Of a stretch of 53,714 bases of DNA, positions 35,334 to 43,417 are shown piece by piece (the first letter of the stretch is position 1; every line of letters begins with the position of its first letter). The translations under genes and the position numbers were made by a program. Under the pieces are notes generated by a model. That model saw nothing but the letters and a program-made list of their open reading frames with translations. It did no database searches and had not been told where the DNA came from. The stretch comes from Verrucomicrobiota bacterium (lineage in GTDB: Bacteria; Verrucomicrobiota; Verrucomicrobiia; Verrucomicrobiales; Akkermansiaceae), in contig JAPLUI010000252.1 of NCBI GenBank assembly GCA_026397725.1, forward strand, positions 1 through 53,714, in the 5' to 3' direction.

Positions 35334-37190
35334 TTATTTGATGCTGACCTCACGGGCGAGGGGCAGGGTGATTTCAAAGGGATAGGCGAGTTCGCCCTTC
35401 TCGGTGGAGGCCATTTTCATCGAAATCTTGAGGATCTGCTCATCCTTGAGCGGCACCGGTTTGCCATCCGGGCCGCTGCCGGTGAAGCTGAAGGAGCCGG
35501 GCTTGTCGCGCAGGCGTTTGAGCAGCTTGGAGACGACGTTCTGGTTGTCCGTATTGTCGCGCCAAAAGCCGCGGAGCCGCACGGCGTTGGCGACCACCGC
35601 AGTGGAGGCCGCGCCACGGGGTTTCGGCGTCCTCGCGCCCTCGGGTTGTTCGAGGCGGAGGTCGCTCAACCCGGCGGTGCCATAGGCGCTGGTGAAATAG
35701 TCCGGCTTCACCACGGAGCGACCGTTGCCGGCTTGCAGCTTGGGGTCCACCACCAGCGGGTTGAAATCGCTGAGGGGTTCGAGATCGATGATCCAAACGG
35801 CATCGCTGGCAAAGGCCCCGGCCAGCTCGGAGAGGAGATCCGGCCAGAACGCGTGATCCGCCTCCGCTGCGGTGAAGCCGGTGGCCACCGCCTTGAGGGC
35901 GTCCTCGGTCTTGAAGAGTCTGCGGATGTCTTCCGCCAATGGTGCCAGGGTATCCCTGCTTTCTGACATGGTGCGATCCTGGTCTTCCGCATGGCCGGCC
36001 GCGACCACCTGAAAGACGGACCAAGTGACCACGCCCGCCAGCAAGACCGCCGCCGCACCGATGAGGAAGGGCTTGCGCCGGTCGCTCGCCCGGCTTTGTT
36101 CGACCACAGCGGGGACGAGGTCGATGTTGATGGAAGACTTGCCAATCCCGCGCAGGCCGAGGCCGATGAGTTCCCCCATCAGGTGGGCTTCCCGCTGGAG
36201 CACGGCGGTTTCCACGCCTTTGCCGACGGCAATGTTCCTGAGGGGATTGAAGAACTCGATGGGCAGACTGAGCTTTTCCTCAAAGAACTCGAGGGTATAG
36301 GGGAGATTGGCCCCACCGCCGGCAAGATAGATGCGCTTGGGAGCATTGCCATTGTGCTGGCTGCGATAGTAATTCGTGGTGCGGGCGATCTCCGAGGGCA
36401 GCCGCGTCAGCGCGTTGCGAATGACCGTGGCCAGCGCGGCCACGGACTCGTCGAGTTGTTCGGTATGTCCACCACCCAGCGCCACCATGCCATGGGCGAC
36501 TTTCTGATGCTCCGCCTCCAGGAAGGAAACCTTGTATTCCTTGGCAATGGCGGCGGTGACGGCAGCCCCGCCAATCGGGATGCTGCGGGTGAAGAAGCGC
36601 TTGCCTTCGATGTAGAGGAGGTTGCTGGTCTTGGCGCCGATATCAATCAGCAAGACCGGTTCCTTCGGCTGGCCGTAGGAGGCGCAAAACGAGTTGAAGA
36701 GTGCCATCGGGGCCACATCCACCTCTGCGGTGGACAGCCCGCACTCGTTGACTGCGGCGTTGATTTCATCCAGCGCCTCGCCCTTGATCGCGACGATGAC
36801 CACTTCCTTGTCGTCCGCCCCTTCGATCATCTCATAGTCCCACACCACCTCGTTGATCGGGAAGGGCACATGTTGCTGGGCTTCAAAGGTGACGAGCTGC
36901 TCGATGTTGTCGTCTTGCAGCGGCGGCAGCTTCACGAAGCGGGTGAACACCGCCTGCCCGGAGATCGCATAACGCACCTTGGCCTTGCCGACCTTGAGCC
37001 GCTGCGCCAGGTCCGCAATCGCCACCCGGGTCTGACCGATGCGGGAGGACTCCAGCGCCGGATCGGCAACGATGGTCTCGGATGCATAGGACCTGAGCAA
37101 CAGGCCGCCGTTCTTCGAGGTTTCGAAAACGGCCATGCCGATACGCTGTGAACCTATATTGAGAGCGACGGTGGTCAGAGTGTCAGCCAT
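35334..37190 (-). CDS. PilM-like actin-fold protein fused to a PilN-like region (Amuc_1101 type)
   Basis: The 618-residue protein starts with an actin/FtsA-fold domain (VALNIGSQRIGMAVFET; LLIDIGAKTSNLLYIEG; LAGGGANLPYTLEFFEE) like PilM of type IV pili. After about residue 370 a membrane helix appears (FLIGAAAVLLAGVVTWSVF) and a periplasmic coiled/alpha-beta part follows, which is the layout of PilN. The fusion would link the cytoplasmic ATPase ring to the inner membrane complex. It fits the second position of the operon. Confidence 0.85.
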   Translation of the reverse strand: MADTLTTVALNIGSQRIGMAVFETSKNGGLLLRSYASETIVADPALESSRIGQTRVAIADLAQRLKVGKAKVRYAISGQAVFTRFVKLPPLQDDNIEQLVTFEAQQHVPFPINEVVWDYEMIEGADDKEVVIVAIKGEALDEINAAVNECGLSTAEVDVAPMALFNSFCASYGQPKEPVLLIDIGAKTSNLLYIEGKRFFTRSIPIGGAAVTAAIAKEYKVSFLEAEHQKVAHGMVALGGGHTEQLDESVAALATVIRNALTRLPSEIARTTNYYRSQHNGNAPKRIYLAGGGANLPYTLEFFEEKLSLPIEFFNPLRNIAVGKGVETAVLQREAHLMGELIGLGLRGIGKSSINIDLVPAVVEQSRASDRRKPFLIGAAAVLLAGVVTWSVFQVVAAGHAEDQDRTMSESRDTLAPLAEDIRRLFKTEDALKAVATGFTAAEADHAFWPDLLSELAGAFASDAVWIIDLEPLSDFNPLVVDPKLQAGNGRSVVKPDYFTSAYGTAGLSDLRLEQPEGARTPKPRGAASTAVVANAVRLRGFWRDNTDNQNVVSKLLKRLRDKPGSFSFTGSGPDGKPVPLKDEQILKISMKMASTEKGELAYPFEITLPLAREVSIK

Positions 37191-37263
37191 GGTGCGGGGC
37201 GATCAAAAGACGAATGACGGAGACGAAGCAACAAAAAAAAATGGGAATCGGGGTTTGGGAGGA

Positions 37264-37890
37264 TCACGGGGTGGTTTTTGATTTCACCTCGGCGTAGCGG
37301 TCCCACCACATTTGGGCGAAGGGGGTCTCGGCCTTGCTGAGCAGGGGCACGGTCTCGCTGTCGGAGATTTTGTCCGAGGGCTTGGTCCACCATTTGGGCT
37401 CGCCCTTGTCGGTTTCGCTGGCTTCCACCTTGCCGTCGATGATGACTTCGAAGCCAACGTACTTGACCGCGTTCTTGGTCGCCCGGTCAAAACCCGTCAG
37501 GCGGCGGATCGAGGCGGGGGAAAGATAGATCGAGACATAAACGTCCTCGTCGAGCGGGATGTTCACATGCTCGACCTCCTTGGTCAGCTTCAGATAGGTG
37601 GTGGGCTTGTCCGGGTTTTCGACCGCGACGTACCATTTCACGGTGAGCCGGTCACAGGTTTTCGACTTGGGTTCCGGACGCACGGCGACTTTGAGTTTGG
37701 TTTCCACTTCGAGCCAGCCCTTCGGCTTGAACGGTTTGCTTTTGCCACCACTGAATTCGGGCGACATCAGGTAGTCAAACTTTGGCTTGTCAGCCTCGAC
37801 TTTGGCGGCTCCAAGAGCCGCACAGGGAGACCAGAGCACGGCCGCAGCCGTGAGTGCAAACAGCGTTGATTTTGAGATTTCGGAGGTCAT
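37264..37890 (-). CDS. Amuc_1102-like exported protein
   Basis: The 208-residue protein has a signal peptide (cleavage near AALGAAKV) and a beta-rich domain with the block WLEVETKLKVAVRPEPKSKT. Its length and position match Amuc_1102 of Akkermansia. ATG at 37890 was chosen; a TTG nine bases upstream is better spaced from the AGGA at 37904-37907. It is the first gene of the operon. The role is unknown. Confidence 0.75.
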   Translation of the reverse strand: MTSEISKSTLFALTAAAVLWSPCAALGAAKVEADKPKFDYLMSPEFSGGKSKPFKPKGWLEVETKLKVAVRPEPKSKTCDRLTVKWYVAVENPDKPTTYLKLTKEVEHVNIPLDEDVYVSIYLSPASIRRLTGFDRATKNAVKYVGFEVIIDGKVEASETDKGEPKWWTKPSDKISDSETVPLLSKAETPFAQMWWDRYAEVKSKTTP

Positions 37891-37899
37891 TGGGCGCAA

Positions 37900-38057
37900 A
37901 TTTCCTGAACGCTAGTGGAGCGGATACCGGGTTGACCAGCCCAAATGTCGATTGCCGAAAAAAATTCCGGCGAAGTAAATACAGTGGCGCTACACGGTTT
38001 GCCGCAGGCCTGCCACCAGCGGTTGACGGATTGGATTTTTGAGCGCATCACTGGGGC
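37900..38057. promoter_or_regulatory. Divergent intergenic region between the pilus-like operon and aroD
   Basis: This 158-base gap must hold the promoters of both the minus-strand pilus-like operon and the plus-strand aroD. It is richer in A and T around 37955-37985. No box was assigned with confidence. Confidence 0.4.
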
Positions 38058-38792
38058 ATGCCACACACGAAAATCTCATTACTGGCCGGGCGAGCATGGG
38101 TGGTTGGGAGCCTTGGGAGCGCGGCTGCGCTGCGGGCGGCGGATGGTGTTGACCTGCTGCAGGTCTGTGACATTGCGGAAATCCGGCTCGATCTGTTGCA
38201 GGCGGACGGGGTTGCCGCGCAGCGGGAGCACTGGCGACATCTGGCGGGCATTCCGCTGCTCTTCACCGCACGCCGCATGGACGAGGGCGGCGCCTCGGAC
38301 CTGGATGCAGCCCAACGCAGCGACCTCTTGCACGCTGCGCTGGAGGATGCGGCATTCCTCGACGTGGAGGTGGCCAGCCTTGCCACGATGCCGGAAATCC
38401 TGGCGGAGGCCGCCCGACGCGGAGTGCCGTGGATTGCCTCGTTTCATGATTTTGAAAAGTTGCCGGACTCCGCCGTGCTGGCGGCGGTCGCACAACAGGC
38501 GAGAGTCGCCGGTGCCGCCGCCTTCAAGGTGGCAGCCAGGCTGCATTCCCTCACCGAGGTGGTGCGCCTCGCGGAATTCCAACTCAGCACGCAAGGCCTG
38601 CCCGTCGCCACCATGGGCATGGGCGTGCTGGCCCCGGTGTCCCGGCTGCTATGCGCCCAATGCGGCAGCGTCTTGAACTATGGCTATCTGGGCGACACCC
38701 CGACGGCGCCCGGTCAATGGGACTGCGGCTTGCTCAAGCAGGCGATCAGCCGCCTGGCCCCGTGGCGCGGGCATGCTGTCCGCCACCCCTGA
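38058..38792 (+). CDS. aroD: Type I 3-dehydroquinate dehydratase
   Basis: The 244-residue protein has the class I AroD residues: EIRLDLL near residue 41, PLLFTARR, SFHDFEK and AAFKVAA with the Schiff-base lysine, and a late GMGVLAPVSRLL block. It removes water from 3-dehydroquinate in the shikimate pathway. It is slightly short and its C-terminal part differs from the usual PGQ motif (GDTPTAPGQWD is present). It ends two bases before the convergent helicase gene stop. Confidence 0.85.
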   Translation: MPHTKISLLAGRAWVVGSLGSAAALRAADGVDLLQVCDIAEIRLDLLQADGVAAQREHWRHLAGIPLLFTARRMDEGGASDLDAAQRSDLLHAALEDAAFLDVEVASLATMPEILAEAARRGVPWIASFHDFEKLPDSAVLAAVAQQARVAGAAAFKVAARLHSLTEVVRLAEFQLSTQGLPVATMGMGVLAPVSRLLCAQCGSVLNYGYLGDTPTAPGQWDCGLLKQAISRLAPWRGHAVRHP

Positions 38793-38793
38793 T

Positions 38794-40821
38794 TCAGCCG
38801 ATCACGGCGACGGGCGCGTCCGGCAAGGCCTTGAGAAACAAGGCCCCGTAGCGTTTTGTTAGGATCCGGTTGTCGAGGATGCAGACCAGGCCGTGGTCGC
38901 GCTGGGTGCGGATCAGGCGCCCCACTCCTTGGCGCAGCTTGAGAATCGCCTCCGGCACCGAGTAATCCATGAAGGGATTGCCGCCGGCCGCCTCGATGGC
39001 TTCCAGCCGCGAGGCCACCAGCGGGTGGTCCGGCACGGCAAAGGGCAGCCGCGTGACCACCACGTTGGAAAGCGCCTCGCCCGGCACATCCACCCCGGCC
39101 CAGAAGCTGTCCGTCCCGAACAGCACGCTGTGCAAATCCGCGCGGAATTCCTCGATCATCCGGTGCCGCGGCAGTCCCTCGCCCTGCACCAACAAGCGCC
39201 AGTTCTGGCCCCGGAAAAACCCCTCCAGCCGCTGCGCCGCATCGCGCATCGTGCGGTAGCTGGTGAACAGCACGAAGGCCCGCCCCGCGCTGTCGCTCAC
39301 CGCCTGCCGGATGCCCTCGGCGAGCAGTTCGTCATAGCGCGGGGTGCCGGGGTCCGGCACGGATTTGTAAATCCGCACCTGCATCTGGCGTTGATAGTCG
39401 AACGGGCTGCCGATGCACAAGGCCCGCGCCCGCTCCGCTCCCACCCGGCTGCGGAAGTAGGCCAGCTTCGGGTCGCCCACGCCGAGCGTGGCGCTGGTGA
39501 GCACCAGGCTTTTCCGCCCGGTGAACAACAGGGGCCGCAGCCGCTCCGCCACATTCACCGGTGCGGCATGCAGACTGTATTGGGTCTCATCGCGGCCGCC
39601 GCGCTCGACCCAGTACACGCTGTCCTCGTCGCGTTGCTCGAGAAACACCGCCAGCGAGCCATGCATCTCGCGCAAGCGCCGCGACGCATCCAGCAACTCC
39701 GCCCGGGTCTGCTCCGTCTCCACGTCCGCCGCCAGCGCATCGACTTCCAGCCACAGCTTCCGCAGCGGCTCGGCCAGCGTGTTAGAGACCACTTCCGGCT
39801 CGCGGACGCGGCATTCCTTGGAAAAATCTCCGAAGCGCGCCACCTCGCCGACCCGCCCGAAAAACCGCTCCACCTCCGCCAGCGTCTCCTCCACCGCCAG
39901 CATCGCCGAGGCCTTTTGAAACGCCTTGAGCAGGCCCTTGCGCGTCCGCGGATGGTAGAGCCGCTGCAAGTCGAAGCGCAAGCCCGCCTGCGACAACCGC
40001 AACCCGAGTTGCACCGCCGCCACCTGCTCGATCGTATGCGCCTCATCAAGGATCGCGAAATCGTTAGGAAACAGGAACCCGCCGATCCTCCGGGGTGCCT
40101 CCCCGCTTTCCTCATCCTCCTCGTCTTCCTCCGGCTCCTCCGTCCGGTTGAGCAGCGCGAAAAACAAGGTGTGGTTCACCACCACCAGGCGGGCATCGGC
40201 CGCCGCCTTGCGCGCCTCCTGGAAAAAGCAATTCCCCCGCGGCCCGCAGGTTCGCGCCGAGCACAGGTGCGGCTCGCTGCACACTTGCAGCCACACCTTC
40301 ATCTGCGGCTGGAAATTCAGGTCGCTCAGCGTCCCGTCGCGGGTGGTCCCCGCCCATTTGCGGAGCGCCTCCAGCTCCTCGTTTTCCGTGCTGGTGAACA
40401 AATCGTCCGTCTGCTCGAGAGCCCGCCGCAAGCGTTGCGGACACAGGTAGTTCTGCCGGCCTTTGAGCAGCACCGCCGGAAAGTCATCCCCCATGATCTT
40501 GCGCACGATGGGAATGTCCTTTCTAACCAATTGCTCCTGCAAGTTGATCGTGTGGGTGGAAATCACCCCTTTGCGGCCCGTCTCCAGCGCGAAGCGTGCC
40601 GCCGGCACCAGGTACGCCAGCGACTTGCCCACGCCCGTTCCCGCCTCCGCCACCAACGAGGTGGCATTGAGCAGCGCCTCCGCCACCGCCACCGCCAGTT
40701 CCTGCTGTTGCGGGCGGTATTCGAAATCGCGCGACTTCGCCAGCACGCCCTTCTTTGAAAAAGCGTCCCGCATCGCCTCACAGAATCCTGGCAGCGGCTG
40801 TCCCTCCGTCATGGCAATCAT
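38794..40821 (-). CDS. dinG: DinG/XPD-family ATP-dependent DNA helicase
   Basis: The 675-residue protein has Walker A EAGTGVGKS near residue 60, STHTINLQEQL, the iron-sulfur region with four spaced cysteines (NYLCPQRL and CSEPHLCSARTCGPRGNC), the DEAH box (ILDEAHTIEQVA), and helicase motifs V-VI near the end (FWAGVDVPGEALSNVVV; QGVGRLIRTQRD). These 5'-3' helicases resolve R-loops and damaged DNA. An in-frame ATG at 40812 (MTEGQ) is an alternative start. The first 82 bp around the start are duplicated at 51236-51317. Confidence 0.9.
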   Translation of the reverse strand: MIAMTEGQPLPGFCEAMRDAFSKKGVLAKSRDFEYRPQQQELAVAVAEALLNATSLVAEAGTGVGKSLAYLVPAARFALETGRKGVISTHTINLQEQLVRKDIPIVRKIMGDDFPAVLLKGRQNYLCPQRLRRALEQTDDLFTSTENEELEALRKWAGTTRDGTLSDLNFQPQMKVWLQVCSEPHLCSARTCGPRGNCFFQEARKAAADARLVVVNHTLFFALLNRTEEPEEDEEDEESGEAPRRIGGFLFPNDFAILDEAHTIEQVAAVQLGLRLSQAGLRFDLQRLYHPRTRKGLLKAFQKASAMLAVEETLAEVERFFGRVGEVARFGDFSKECRVREPEVVSNTLAEPLRKLWLEVDALAADVETEQTRAELLDASRRLREMHGSLAVFLEQRDEDSVYWVERGGRDETQYSLHAAPVNVAERLRPLLFTGRKSLVLTSATLGVGDPKLAYFRSRVGAERARALCIGSPFDYQRQMQVRIYKSVPDPGTPRYDELLAEGIRQAVSDSAGRAFVLFTSYRTMRDAAQRLEGFFRGQNWRLLVQGEGLPRHRMIEEFRADLHSVLFGTDSFWAGVDVPGEALSNVVVTRLPFAVPDHPLVASRLEAIEAAGGNPFMDYSVPEAILKLRQGVGRLIRTQRDHGLVCILDNRILTKRYGALFLKALPDAPVAVIG

Positions 40822-41112
40822 CGCGCCCCATCACAGCCCGCTTTCCTCCGTCTGCCAAGCCGCATCTTGCGTTGCCGCGGAACTTCCCGCCGAACTTGGT
40901 GCGGCAGTGGCAGGGACCGTTTTCCGACGGGTCCCTAATATGGCCACAACTCACTCAAAATCCGCTACTTGTGGCGGATCTAATCAATTCGGGACGGATC
41001 GTCCTCACGAAATTCCACACAAGTTGACGCGAGCACCGGGGCCTATGACCCGGAACAGCAAACGCCGCAGCAGTATCGTGGAAATCGGAACCGGCCTCAC
41101 GAAGGTCCGCAT
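40822..41112. other. Intergenic region with short dyads
   Basis: No gene is supported. Two hairpins are visible: gggaccgttttccgacgggt (with ccc following, 40915-40937) and ccgctacttgtggcgga (40962-40978). Sequence is AT-richer from 40930 to 41010. Confidence 0.4.
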
Positions 41113-41562
41113 TTACACCATCCACCGCAAGGATGGATAGGCAATCGGCATCTCGAAGGCATTGAAGATCGCCAGTCCGAAGCTGGCGGCAAGCCCGAGC
41201 CTAACGGATCCAAGGCTTTTCCACATCGAGCCGCCCGTGATGAAATAGAACAGGAATGACACGGCGGCGCGGAATCCGTTGATGAGGGAGTTGATGGCCA
41301 CGGCAAACCCGAGCTTGAGAGCGGCTCCAACCAGCTCGCCAACCTTGCCGCAATTGAACACGGCGATGACGAACGTGATGGCTTCCTTCACCGACTTGCC
41401 AACATCGACGGCCATCGGGGTCAGCTTCGTGACAAGCCCGATGGCCGCACCGCAGGCTTCGCGCAGGCCGAGCACCTTCTTGTAATCGAAGGCGGTGGCA
41501 GCAAGGGCTGGGATGCCGGGGGTGCCGAAGTTGGCCAGGGTGATGGGGGCGAAAGGGTTCAT
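41113..41562 (-). CDS. Hypothetical protein, possibly a phage tail tape-measure fragment
   Basis: The 149-residue product (start MNPFAPITLANF) is made of long hydrophobic helices: VTKLTPMAVDVGKSVKEAIT, LVGAALKLGFAVAINSLING and FRAAVSFLFYFITGG. The run GGSMWKSLGS...LGLAASFG...NAFEMPIAY recalls the membrane-like part of some tail tape-measure proteins. It is far too short to be a whole one. The family call is weak; an independent small membrane protein is equally possible. Confidence 0.4.
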   Translation of the reverse strand: MNPFAPITLANFGTPGIPALAATAFDYKKVLGLREACGAAIGLVTKLTPMAVDVGKSVKEAITFVIAVFNCGKVGELVGAALKLGFAVAINSLINGFRAAVSFLFYFITGGSMWKSLGSVRLGLAASFGLAIFNAFEMPIAYPSLRWMV

Positions 41563-41952
41563 CGGAATGCCTTTTGACGAGGATCCGCCCGAAGTGCAAA
41601 TCAAAATAGTCCTGGCAAATTCCACAACCTTCCATCCCCAACCCAACGGTCATCTGCGCCCGTTCATGGGAGGGGTAATGATGGTGCATAAAGGTCGCAT
41701 CGACCTGCTGGGCGTCGAAGTTGGTGGCAACAAGTCGTGCTCCATTATCCGGCGGGTCATGATGGCACTTGCGCCGAAACCCGGAGCAGTCGCCAAGAAA
41801 ATCACCGAGCTTTCGTCTGAAAGCGCATCGGCCGTCTGTCCGCCAGGTTGGGCTTTGCGGTGTTGTGAGATCATGTGTTTTCCGGATTCTCCAAAACGCC
41901 AACCCAACGATCAAAGCGTTTGCATTCACGGCGAATCCCATCCAAACCAATT
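41563..41952. other. Region without a clear gene
   Basis: Open frames here overlap on both strands and none shows a recognisable family. It separates the hypothetical membrane protein from the broken ATPase gene. Confidence 0.4.
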
Positions 41953-42415
41953 TCAATGGCTGCCAAACTGCCATGGATGATGTGGACCCGTTTCATCGGG
42001 TGGCCTCCCTCCCAGAATGTTTTTCTCCCACAACTCGCCAAGCGTGTATTCTTTCAGCCACTCGGCGAGTTCGTCCTTGCCGATCCGGCGCAAAACACTC
42101 GATCCGCCCTTGCGGTCGGCGACGATGAGATGCTCCGGATCAAACTCATTGAGCAGGGTGACGCTCTGGGTGGAGACGATTACCTGTTTCCTTTCTTCCA
42201 AAGTGAAGGCAGGAATCGGGTCCACCGTGCTTGCTGATGAAGCGCTGCAGGTTGCCTTCCAGCGCTTGCTGGATCAGCTTGAAAAAGCCGATGAAATTGG
42301 ACTTGCCGGCTCCGTTAGGGCCGATCAGGACGTTGAGTTCCTTGAGGTCCAGATCGCATTCCTTGATCGACTTGTAGCCCTCCAGTTTGAGGCGGGATAA
42401 TTGTTCCGGGTTCAT
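41953..42415 (-). pseudogene. AAA ATPase (RecF/OLD-like, AAA_21) with internal deletion and frameshift
   Basis: The 5' part from 42415 encodes LSRLKLEGYKSIKECDLDLK and the Walker A GPNGAGKSNFIGFFK. The 3' part (41953 to about 42220) is in another frame and encodes RKQVIVSTQSVTLLNEFDPE and KDELAEWLKEYTLGELWEKN, the usual end of the same family. The 200 or so residues between are missing, so the gene is dead. Such ATPases are often encoded next to type I restriction genes. Its start overlaps the stop of the hsdS fragment by ATGA, so it was once the next gene of that operon. Confidence 0.8.
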
Positions 42416-42519
42416 GGTGTGGTTGGTTCGGGAGTTGCATCTTCGCCCCAGATGCGGGCGAGGGTGGCTTGGATCTTTTGCTCGAAGCGGGTGATGAGTT
42501 CGCGGTTGGCGGCCACCAG
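42412..42519 (-). pseudogene. Second copy of the hsdS 3' end
   Basis: The frame encodes LVAANRELITRFEQKIQATL then ARIWGEDATPEPTTP and a stop. The end of the complete hsdM-hsdS gene reads LVAANRELISRFEHKIQATL, SGIWGEEETP. The DNA is also alike over about 80 bases. Upstream of this fragment only hairpin repeats are found. So the 3' end exists twice, as a direct repeat about 1 kb apart with the RAYT gene between. Confidence 0.85.
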
Positions 42520-42690
42520 TCGAGGGCCTTCGACCCTCGCTGGGATAGGATGCGCCGTTGGCGCGGGTCGGCATGGGCCAACGGCCCATTTCATCCCAGC
42601 CTGGGGCACCGCCCCAGGAAACGTGACCCACACGACATGAGGGCCAAAGGCCCGACTCATCCGAGCGAGGTTCGTCGGCCATCGACCGCC
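42515..42690. repeat. REP-type hairpin array, downstream flank of RAYT
   Basis: A series of short palindromes follows one another: gagggccttcgaccctc, gcgccgttggcgc, gggccaacggccc, cctggggcaccgccccagg and gggccaaaggccc. The same elements in the same order occur at 43163-43407 on the other side of the transposase gene. Confidence 0.9.
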
Positions 42691-42697
42691 CAAGCGT

Positions 42698-43150
42698 TCA
42701 GTCCCATACATAGTGTTCATCGAATTCAATTCCGTATTTGGTTAGAAATGCCCGATATTCCTCTTGGAACGTCCGCGTCCTGTGATGCTCTTCCTGAGTG
42801 TCGATGTAATGCTTCAACGCATCCAAATCCGATGGGCCGACGGAAAACGCGCCGTAGCCACGTTGCCAGGCGAAAGCAGCGAGGTTGGGCGATTGTTTTT
42901 TCAGCCATTTCGACGAGGATGTTTTCAGTTCTTCCACGAGCTTCGCCGTAGTCACGGTGCGACCGAGACGGATGGCAAGATGCAGATGATCCGCAATGCC
43001 GCCGACACGGTAGCATTCACATTCAGCGTTTCTCGCGACCGTGGCGAGATAGGCATGGAGCGCGGGACGGACGGATGCATCAAGAACGGGGGCGCGGTCT
43101 TTGGTGCTAAAGACAACGTGGATGAGGAGGAATGAAAGCGATTGCGGCAT
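42698..43150 (-). CDS. REP-associated tyrosine transposase (RAYT, IS200/Y1 family)
   Basis: The 150-residue protein has the Y1 transposase pattern: HVVFSTKDR near the start, the HUH metal site His55-x-His57 (ADHLHLAIRLG) and the catalytic Tyr115 in YIDTQEEHH. RAYTs are single-copy relatives of IS200 transposases that act on REP hairpins. It is intact and flanked on both sides by hairpin arrays, which makes a REPtron-like unit. It lies between two copies of the hsdS 3' end. Confidence 0.9.
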   Translation of the reverse strand: MPQSLSFLLIHVVFSTKDRAPVLDASVRPALHAYLATVARNAECECYRVGGIADHLHLAIRLGRTVTTAKLVEELKTSSSKWLKKQSPNLAAFAWQRGYGAFSVGPSDLDALKHYIDTQEEHHRTRTFQEEYRAFLTKYGIEFDEHYVWD

Positions 43151-43162
43151 GGCGACGATGAT

Positions 43163-43407
43163 GGGTCGGGCTTTCAGCCCTCATGATTTTTTGGGCGATG
43201 GTCCCTGGGGCGTTGCCCCAGTCGAGGGCCTTCGACCCTCGCTGGGATAGGTTGCGCCGTTGGCGCGGAAGATGGGCGAGCAATCCAAATCGTGCGTGAT
43301 ACAGGAGGATTCTTGCGGGCCAACGGCCCTATACCATCCCAGCCTGGGCCACCGGCCCAGGTGTCTGGCCACGAAAAAAAATCCAGGGCCAAGGGCCCGA
43401 TTCATTG
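43163..43407. repeat. REP-type hairpin array, upstream flank of RAYT
   Basis: Contains gggctttcagccc, cctggggcgttgccccag, gagggccttcgaccctc, gcgccgttggcgc, gggccaacggccc, cctgggccaccggcccagg and gggccaagggccc. The order from the third element on equals that of 42515-42690, in direct orientation. Confidence 0.9.
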
Positions 43408-43417
43408 GATGGCTCGT

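Noticed and set aside
38893..40758. 621-codon open frame antisense to dinG
   Set aside because: It is a shadow frame of a strong helicase gene in GC-rich DNA, rich in His, Arg and Leu and without domains.
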